Notes under the pieces: model-generated
Databases searched by the model: none
What the model was told of the DNA's origin: nothing
Seen by the model: only the letters and a program-made list of their open reading frames with translations
Source: Dysgonomonas mossii
Lineage (GTDB): Bacteria > Bacteroidota > Bacteroidia > Bacteroidales > Dysgonomonadaceae
Direction of reading: 5' to 3'
Length of the DNA stretch: 64,000 nt
Assembly (NCBI RefSeq): GCF_004569505.1
Contig: NZ_SPPK01000002.1
Span: 248,001-312,000 of the forward strand
Made by a program: the position numbers and the translations under genes
In this document: one piece after another, positions 58,897 through 64,000 of the stretch
Position numbering within the stretch: the first letter of the stretch is position 1
How the letters are laid out: each line of letters starts with the position of its first letter

Positions 58897-60159
58897 ATGA
58901 AGAAAATTTTATTGATGATTTATTTATCATTATTTACATTGTTGTCTTTTGCTCAAAATACTGTTATGATAACAGGTGAGTCTAGACCAAAAGTAAATCA
59001 AACGTATAATTATCGCATTACTTCTGGTTTTCATGGCGTATCAGGAACAAAAGCAACATGGAAAGTAACAAATGGTAAATTTCTGAATGGAACTACAACT
59101 CTATCACAAGACGTTGATGCTATGTCTGCAGATGTGATATGGACAAATGCAGGACAATCCGGAACGCTTTCTTATTCATATACGAATGGAAGTAGTTCTT
59201 ATTCATATACGAATGGAAGTAGTTCTTATTCTGGAACATATAATGTATCTATTGATAGTAATGATTCTGGCGGTGGTACTGGTGGCGGCTGTGATTATAA
59301 ATTAGTTGGTCCAGGATCGGTTTATTCAGGAGATACAATTAGTTATAATCTTCATGTATCAACAAATGACTTGTATATAAATAGTTATGTATCCTGGACT
59401 TATGATGAAAATTATTTAAGAAGAATAGAAAATAAGCCAAATGATGATTATCGAACGATAACCTTTATAGTTAAATATAGTCATAAGGATGTTGGATTAA
59501 ATGTACAAGGTAAATTTCGGATTAGTTCGGGTGCAAATGCCTATATTCAATGTCAGTCAAAGAAATCAAGTACTTTAAAAGGCCAACCAGCCAAAATGAT
59601 TCCGAGTAGTTCTGCTGTTTATCAAGGGAATAAAATTACTTATACATTAGATATACCTTCTGATATGAGAGAGCAGGTAGTAGTAAATTGGCAAGGCTCA
59701 ATGCTACTATCTCTACTTTCGGGAGAGGGTACATGTGAAGCAGTATATTATGCTGCACGTGAAGGTAATGCCATTGCTAAGGCAACAGTCTCCTATAATG
59801 GACAAAGCTATGCAGTTGAAGACTCCAGTGTTCGCATTATTTTAGATCCAAACCCTAGTTCCATCTCTTACAATGCTATCAAGAACTATACCGACATAAG
59901 TAGACTCGACAGAGTTGGGTCGTTAACCTTCGGTAGCGAAATAAGGGGAGCAACCAAATTCCAATGGTATGGTGGTTTTCCGGTCGAATATAAAGGTAGT
60001 AAGACAAGTGCATCTGTTACAGTAGACAAGAAGCATATTATAAGTAAGGGATTTGGGATGACAATATGGGTAACAGCAAGTAATGATAAAGAATCTGTTA
60101 CTATTTATTACTTTGTATCCGTCGATGGCGTAGGTGGATTAGATCCTACTTTAGAGTAA
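58897..60159 (+). CDS. Secreted multi-domain Ig/PKD-like protein
   Basis: A 420-residue protein starting at ATG 58897 with a signal peptide (ILLMIYLSLFTLLSFAQ). Three or four beta-sandwich-like segments follow: one ending in a repeat-rich YSYTNGSSS stretch, a Gly-rich linker with a single Cys, then two more domains. The last 100 residues (VGSLTFGSEIRGATKFQWYG, KKHIISKGFGMTIWVTAS, DGVGG) are homologous to the small secreted protein at 62834-63262. No T9SS sorting domain. Function is unknown; a surface or adhesin-like protein is plausible. Confidence 0.65.
   Translation: MKKILLMIYLSLFTLLSFAQNTVMITGESRPKVNQTYNYRITSGFHGVSGTKATWKVTNGKFLNGTTTLSQDVDAMSADVIWTNAGQSGTLSYSYTNGSSSYSYTNGSSSYSGTYNVSIDSNDSGGGTGGGCDYKLVGPGSVYSGDTISYNLHVSTNDLYINSYVSWTYDENYLRRIENKPNDDYRTITFIVKYSHKDVGLNVQGKFRISSGANAYIQCQSKKSSTLKGQPAKMIPSSSAVYQGNKITYTLDIPSDMREQVVVNWQGSMLLSLLSGEGTCEAVYYAAREGNAIAKATVSYNGQSYAVEDSSVRIILDPNPSSISYNAIKNYTDISRLDRVGSLTFGSEIRGATKFQWYGGFPVEYKGSKTSASVTVDKKHIISKGFGMTIWVTASNDKESVTIYYFVSVDGVGGLDPTLE
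59170..59223 (+). repeat. Tandem 27-bp repeat coding for YSYTNGSSS
   Basis: Two identical 27-bp units (59170-59196, 59197-59223) and the start of a third. The nine-residue unit SYSYTNGSS lies in an exposed-looking loop and could vary in copy number. Confidence 0.9.
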
Positions 60160-60188
60160 TGAAAATCTTGTATAAATAATTTTATCTA

Positions 60189-60230
60189 TCCACCTCCCTT
60201 CTTCACAAAGGGAGGTGGATATTTTATTTT
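60189..60230. terminator. Strong hairpin terminator
   Basis: An 11-bp perfect stem (CCACCTCCCTT / AAGGGAGGTGG) followed by ATATTTTATTTT, between the convergent genes at 60159 and 60224. Confidence 0.85.
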
Positions 60231-60493
60231 CTAAACCTTCTTCTCACTAACCAATCTATACACAAAGCTGAAATAATAAACATAATTGTTTGAATAATAA
60301 AAACAGGCCACAGTGGTTCCGATTGCATAAATCTATAGCCAAAACTGATAATAGTAACAGGTAAGGTGAAAAGAAACAGGAATTCTGAGTGATAGAAGTA
60401 GAAAGCGTCTGATGGGTAGATTGAGCATATTGCTATTGTCCCCAATAGGTTGTAAACTAAAACTATTATAAATGCGATTTTTCTTTTTTGCAT
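60224..60493 (-). CDS. Small membrane protein with three helices
   Basis: An 89-residue protein with hydrophobic segments near 5-25, 35-52 and 63-80 and a basic end (WLVRRRFRK). No recognised domain. It converges on the Ig-like protein gene and shares its terminator. It lies just before the small-terminase block but on the opposite strand. Confidence 0.5.
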   Translation of the reverse strand: MQKRKIAFIIVLVYNLLGTIAICSIYPSDAFYFYHSEFLFLFTLPVTIISFGYRFMQSEPLWPVFIIQTIMFIISALCIDWLVRRRFRK

Positions 60494-60650
60494 ATACTAT
60501 CTGTGTTTTACATCTCGTTGTTTTGCAACAATAGATTTTTCTTTACACTCAAAAAGACAAAACAGGAATTTTCCATAAAAGTAAAAATAATAAAAAGCAG
60601 ACAATAAATTCTTTTTGGTGCTTAAATAAAAGATTTCCTCCCCCAAAAAC

Positions 60651-60676
60651 TGCATTATTTCTCTACAAAATTATCT
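60651..60676 (+). promoter_or_regulatory. Phage 26-bp motif, copy before the small-terminase unit
   Basis: Reads TGCAT, 14 bases, ATTATCT. It ends 8 bp before ATG 60685, closer than in other copies; the alternative start at 60712 would give 35 bp. Confidence 0.65.
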
Positions 60677-60684
60677 TATTATAT

Positions 60685-60963
60685 ATGGATGCGCTAATTA
60701 TCATTATTACGATGCTGTGTTGCATTGTCACCTCCCTTTACTGCGGAGTGGTGCTATCGCTAAGGCTTCCCGAAGTGTGGGCTTTTCTCGACCGAAAGCC
60801 TTTCAGCTGTCGTCCCTGTCTCACCTTTCACCTCACATGGATGCTGTTCGGGATATTTGCTTTTACGAGGCAATCGTGGACTTTGGCAGGTATCGGCATT
60901 GTAGTTGCGTTCATTGTATTTTTCATTCTAAAATATATCGACAACAAAAAAATAATAAAATGA
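60685..60963 (+). CDS. Small phage membrane protein
   Basis: A 92-residue protein with three hydrophobic helices (about 3-22, 47-62, 68-85) and a CRPCLTFHLTW motif in the second loop; the CxxC could bind metal. A second start at ATG 60712 (MLCCIVTS) may be used, since the phage motif lies unusually close to the first ATG. It overlaps the next gene by four bases (ATGA) and belongs with the small terminase. Unknown function. Confidence 0.65.
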   Translation: MDALIIIITMLCCIVTSLYCGVVLSLRLPEVWAFLDRKPFSCRPCLTFHLTWMLFGIFAFTRQSWTLAGIGIVVAFIVFFILKYIDNKKIIK

Positions 60964-61241
60964 CAAATCTAGCATTAAGATCAGAAGTAGAAGCATTGGT
61001 ACACGAAGTAGAGAAAACACACCGTTACTCGATGAGCCGTATCTATGGATTATATAATCGGGTTTTCGGCACAAACGAAACCCCTCAGTCGTGTGCCAGT
61101 TGCCTGATACGCAAAGTAAGAGAGTTGAAAAACTGGCTTGCTAAAAACTCCGACAACGAGCATATTGCAGATAAAGAAACTTCCGCAGTGCAATCCGCAT
61201 CCGCAAAGACTGCAAAGAAACATTTGAAAAAAGATAAATAA
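60960..61241 (+). CDS. Small phage protein upstream of the small terminase
   Basis: A 93-residue soluble protein starting at ATG 60960 (MTNLALRSEVEALVHEVEKT); a frame opening at 60717 overlaps the upstream gene and is less likely. It has a helical start, a CASC pair near 44-47 and a Lys-rich tail, so DNA binding is possible. It overlaps both neighbours by a few bases in the packaging unit. Confidence 0.75.
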   Translation: MTNLALRSEVEALVHEVEKTHRYSMSRIYGLYNRVFGTNETPQSCASCLIRKVRELKNWLAKNSDNEHIADKETSAVQSASAKTAKKHLKKDK

Positions 61242-61723
61242 TGGCTGCCCGCAAAACCTGTTACAAAAGCCGTGAAAACAACGGCAGGGAGATAAGGTAT
61301 GAAAGCCCGGGCAGCCTTCTCGCACAGGCATATAGATACTTCGAGTGGTGCGACAGTAATCCCTGGCACAAAGCCGAGCTGATCCGCTCGGGAGCAAGGG
61401 TAGGAGAGGTGGTAGAGCTTCCTGTGTCACGCCCATACACCATCGAAGGCCTGTGCGTTTTTTGTGGGATCAGTCTCGCTACTTTCGCACGATATGAGTC
61501 TGACCCTCACTTTGGTGAAGCTATAGAGCATCTCCGATTGACAATTCGTCAGCAACAGCTGGAGGGAGAATGTATTGGCGTTTACAATGCAAATGCTCTG
61601 TCTAAGGTTACAGCTGCAGAAAAAAAGGAGGAGGTAGACCAACCTTCCGAATTGGTTATCAATGTGCTGTCTCACGATACAAAAGAAAATTTAGAAACAT
61701 TGAAGAAAAACCTATCAGGATAA
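61241..61723 (+). CDS. Phage terminase small subunit, gp3-like
   Basis: A 160-residue protein. YTIEGLCVFCGISLATFARY near residue 65, then HFGEAIEHLRLTIRQQQLEG and IGVYNANALSKVTA, match the DNA-packaging protein gp3-like small-terminase family of Bacteroidetes phages. It recognises viral DNA and recruits the large subunit to start packaging. Normally the large subunit follows at once; here no other phage gene follows and the large subunit is 39 kb away on the other strand. The gene is intact. Confidence 0.85.
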   Translation: MAARKTCYKSRENNGREIRYESPGSLLAQAYRYFEWCDSNPWHKAELIRSGARVGEVVELPVSRPYTIEGLCVFCGISLATFARYESDPHFGEAIEHLRLTIRQQQLEGECIGVYNANALSKVTAAEKKEEVDQPSELVINVLSHDTKENLETLKKNLSG

Positions 61724-61793
61724 AGGGTGTTGAGTGATTAACATATACATTCTGTTTTCGTAAACTCATAAAGTAAAGATAATGAGGTTCTTT

Positions 61794-62138
61794 TTTTGAT
61801 ATTGTAGGTCTTTTATGAAAAGTTTATATTATTTTTATAAAACAAATACAAATATTCTCATTTTAGGGAATCCGTTTAATATAAAGCCTGTTCGTATGGA
61901 GTAATAGTGATGAGCCTGTGGATATGCAGCGTTTTTAACACAGCGATATTCTTCTCGAAAGCTCATTTATAAGTTAAAAAACTTATTATACATATAATAC
62001 GTATGTTTCTTTAACTCGGAAGCATTTTAAATCTATTGTTTAACTAAACTTTTTTATGCTTATGAAAAAAATTATTTTAGTGGTTACCCTAATGTGTTTA
62101 TATATTGGGGGTGTATGTGGACAGAGCTCTGGAGTGAA
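61794..62138 (+). repeat. 345-bp direct repeat, copy 1 (promoter plus signal peptide)
   Basis: Nearly identical to 62567-62910, with one single-base indel and a few substitutions. It covers the spacer and the first codons (signal peptide) of the gene at 62062. Confidence 0.95.
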
Positions 62139-62508
62139 GCCAGCCGTAGCGAATGGAGAGAAAAGCGATGCAGCCGAAAGTTCCGTAGTCTGTGTGGGAG
62201 TGCCTCAATACAATTATTCTGCGGATAATAATGTCCTTACTCAATATAGAGATATGACCAGTACCTTTATGTTGAATGCTCCTTTTACTGGTTATCCTAC
62301 ATCTTATGAATGGAAAGTAAATGGTCAGCCATTATCCTACCGATATATGACAGATGATGAAGGCGGTATTTCTATCTTATTTAAATATCTTCCTGTAGGA
62401 GTTTATGACTATTCGGTAATCGCAAGAAATAGTTGTGGAGCATCTCAAATAAAGTATTTTAGGGTTACAATAACGAATGATCCTAATGATGCACCTTGGA
62501 TGAGATAA
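62062..62508 (+). CDS. Small secreted PKD-like protein
   Basis: A 148-residue protein. The start may be ATG 62056, two codons earlier. Its signal peptide (IILVVTLMCLYIGGVCGQ) is nearly identical to that of the next gene because both lie in the 345-bp duplication. The mature part (TSTFMLNAPFTGYPTSYEWK, GVYDYSVIARNSCGASQIKY) resembles a PKD/Ig-like domain and shares no clear identity with the next protein after the first dozen residues. It ends in NDPNDAPWMR. Function unknown. Confidence 0.7.
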   Translation: MKKIILVVTLMCLYIGGVCGQSSGVKPAVANGEKSDAAESSVVCVGVPQYNYSADNNVLTQYRDMTSTFMLNAPFTGYPTSYEWKVNGQPLSYRYMTDDEGGISILFKYLPVGVYDYSVIARNSCGASQIKYFRVTITNDPNDAPWMR

Positions 62509-62566
62509 ACTATTGTCTTTGTTGTTAAATTATTTTATACATCCTCTCTGGTATTCTATCTGATAC

Positions 62567-62910
62567 TTTTGATATTGTAGGCCTTTTATGAAAAATTTAT
62601 ATTATTTTTATAAAACAAATACAAATATTCTCATTTTAGGGAATCCGTTTAATATAAAGCCTGTTCGTATGGAGTAATAGTGATGAGCCTGTGAATATGC
62701 AGCGTTTTTAACACAGCGATATTCTTCTCGAAAGCTCATTTATAAGTTAAAAAACTTATTATACTATAATACGTATGTTTCTTTAACTCGGAAGCATTTT
62801 AAATCTATTGTTTAACTAAACTTTTTTATGCTTATGAAAAAAATTATTTTAGTGGTTACCCTAATGTGTTTATATATTGGGGGCGTATGTGGACAGAGTT
62901 CTGAAGTGAA
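62567..62910 (+). repeat. 345-bp direct repeat, copy 2
   Basis: Second copy of the promoter and signal-peptide segment, 344 bp. Similarity ends about ten codons into the mature protein. Confidence 0.95.
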
Positions 62911-63262
62911 AGGACCTAAAGTGTGTGATGCAAATGTTGAAAACGAAAGTTCTGTTAATCAGGTTAATTCGATCACTTATACTGCTTTGTATAATACTAT
63001 CGACTTGGATCCCGGAGAGCTTGTGGGTACATTAACTCTTGGCTCAGAAATAGGTGGAGCTACATCATTTAACTGGGGTGGGTTATTTCCTACACAATTT
63101 AAGGGTAGTAGAACGGCACCGATCGTAAATGTGAGCAAAAAACACATCATACAGATGGGCGGAATGTATGTATGGGTAGATGCTTCTAATGCCTCTGAAA
63201 CTGTTAGGATTATCTATAATGTGACTGTTGGAGGCGAAGGAGCTCCTAATCCATTTGAATAA
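62834..63262 (+). CDS. Small secreted protein, C-terminal domain shared with 58897 gene
   Basis: A 142-residue protein (from the second Met; the first ATG is 62828). The signal peptide is a near copy of the upstream gene's. The mature part (VGTLTLGSEIGGATSFNWGG, KKHIIQMGGMYVWVDASN, VGGEGAPNPFE) aligns well with the last 100 residues of the 420-residue protein at 58897-60159. So a shared signal-peptide cassette has been joined to a domain found elsewhere in the same cluster. Function unknown; secretion is predicted. Confidence 0.72.
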   Translation: MKKIILVVTLMCLYIGGVCGQSSEVKGPKVCDANVENESSVNQVNSITYTALYNTIDLDPGELVGTLTLGSEIGGATSFNWGGLFPTQFKGSRTAPIVNVSKKHIIQMGGMYVWVDASNASETVRIIYNVTVGGEGAPNPFE

Positions 63263-63296
63263 ACTATAATTAGTTATATAACATATTAATTTCAGG

Positions 63297-63343
63297 ATAT
63301 CCTCTTTGCTCTTTTTTTATAGATGCAAAGAGGATATTTTTCG
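63297..63343. terminator. Terminator between convergent genes
   Basis: A 13-bp perfect stem (ATATCCTCTTTGC / GCAAAGAGGATAT) followed by TTTTCG on the plus strand, after the 62834 gene. Confidence 0.85.
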
Positions 63344-63392
63344 ATTGCCTCTTTTTATTTAGCTTACTTATTTGTATCTCCTACCGAAAATA

Positions 63393-64000
63393 TTACTCCC
63401 CGCTCTTCATCTTATTTACAAATTCCTTTGGCGACATGCCATAGCTTTTGAAGAATGCCTTGGTAAAGTACGATGCCGAGTTAAAACCTACGTAATAAGC
63501 CACTTCATTTATCCGCATGTCTGTCTCCAGCAGTAGTTTGCATGCTCTTTTCAGGCGATAATTGCGCAGGTAGTCGCCTGGAGTCACACCACTGATGCTC
63601 TTTAACTTGCGTTGCAGGTTAGAGCGACTGATGCTCAGTATATCGGTTAGCGATTCCACGGTGAATGTTTCTTCCGAGAGGTGTTTTTCTATCTCTTCGT
63701 TCAGCTTGTTGAGGAATGTTTCGTCACCCTTATTGGTTACCAAGCTTGCGTAAGACGATAGCGGCGAACGGTTGAACGCTTCGAGTATCGCCTTCCTGTT
63801 TTCGAGCAAACTCGCTATCTGAGCTCTGAGGTACGATATCGAGAACGGCTTTTCGATAAACACATCAGCCCCCGATAACAGTCCTTCTACCTTCGCCGTA
63901 TTCTCGGTTTTTGCCGATAGCAGTATCACCGGTATATGACTGTAGTTGAGATCAGCTCGCAGTCGCTTGGTAAACGATATACCATCGATACCGGGCATCA
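63393..64000 (-). CDS. Hybrid two-component regulator, C-terminal part
   Basis: The frame continues past the window edge, so only the last 203 residues are seen. MPGIDGISFTKRL lies just after the expected phospho-acceptor Asp of a receiver domain; VILLSAK and the IEKPFS Lys motif follow. The last 100 residues form an AraC-type DNA-binding domain with two HTH motifs (LTDILSISRSNLQRKLKSIS and INEVAYYVGFNSASYFTKAF). This C-terminal layout is that of hybrid two-component systems, which in Bacteroidales commonly control polysaccharide-use loci. The regulated genes are not in the window. Confidence 0.85.
   Translation of the reverse strand, partial: MPGIDGISFTKRLRADLNYSHIPVILLSAKTENTAKVEGLLSGADVFIEKPFSISYLRAQIASLLENRKAILEAFNRSPLSSYASLVTNKGDETFLNKLNEEIEKHLSEETFTVESLTDILSISRSNLQRKLKSISGVTPGDYLRNYRLKRACKLLLETDMRINEVAYYVGFNSASYFTKAFFKSYGMSPKEFVNKMKSGE

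Overview
The window looks like a chromosomal segment of a Bacteroidales bacterium, probably a Dysgonomonas-like member (inference). It has Bacteroidetes TAnnTTTG promoter -7 boxes, almost no Shine-Dalgarno sites, a protease with a type IX secretion (T9SS) sorting domain, many SSC-type lipoproteins, a hybrid two-component regulator ending in receiver plus AraC domains, and a Wza/Wzc capsule export locus.

Layout. 1-5.6 kb: end of a polysaccharide locus (two Wza-like export lipoproteins, the first cut by the window edge, and a Wzc tyrosine kinase), then a secreted TPR protein. 5.9-17.5 kb: ordinary host genes (a secreted GATase-fold surface protein, thrS, infC-rpmI-rplT, an EamA transporter, tRNA-Arg(CCG), two possible DNA-metabolism proteins, small envelope proteins). 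18.2-61.7 kb: a nearly complete tailed-phage gene set in which the modules are scattered over both strands. A minus-strand block (18.2-26.2 kb) holds a frameshifted tail chaperone, neck and distal-tail proteins, the large terminase and a tail-tip protein. Plus-strand blocks hold portal (31.6), connector (33.4), tape measure (34.2), protease-scaffold and capsid (42.7-44.9), two tail-tube paralogues, fibre, holin, endolysin and spanin (45.9-51.8), then an S24 repressor with divergent early genes (53.9-57.3) and the small terminase (60.7-61.7). No integrase or transposase is visible. 61.8-64 kb: two small secreted proteins on a 345-bp duplication and the end of a hybrid two-component regulator.

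Between the phage modules lie about a dozen more AT-rich cargo genes, nearly all exported or membrane proteins, including a lysyl-endopeptidase-like T9SS protease. From 22 to 54 kb the spacers are filled with palindromic repeats of several families, which I did not see in the flanking host DNA.

The most interesting signal is a 26-bp motif of fixed geometry (TKCAT, 14 bases, ATTATCT) found five times, with a sixth weaker copy, mostly 26-30 bp before the start codon of a scattered phage module. It makes the scrambled modules look like one coordinated regulon, possibly read by the sigma-like protein at 56.7 kb. Other points of interest are a -1 frameshift site in the tail chaperone, a pair of covarying hairpin RNAs with a shared promoter-like 5' end, 30-nt insertions at the tips of palindromic repeats, and a family of secreted proteins sharing signal-peptide or C-terminal cassettes.
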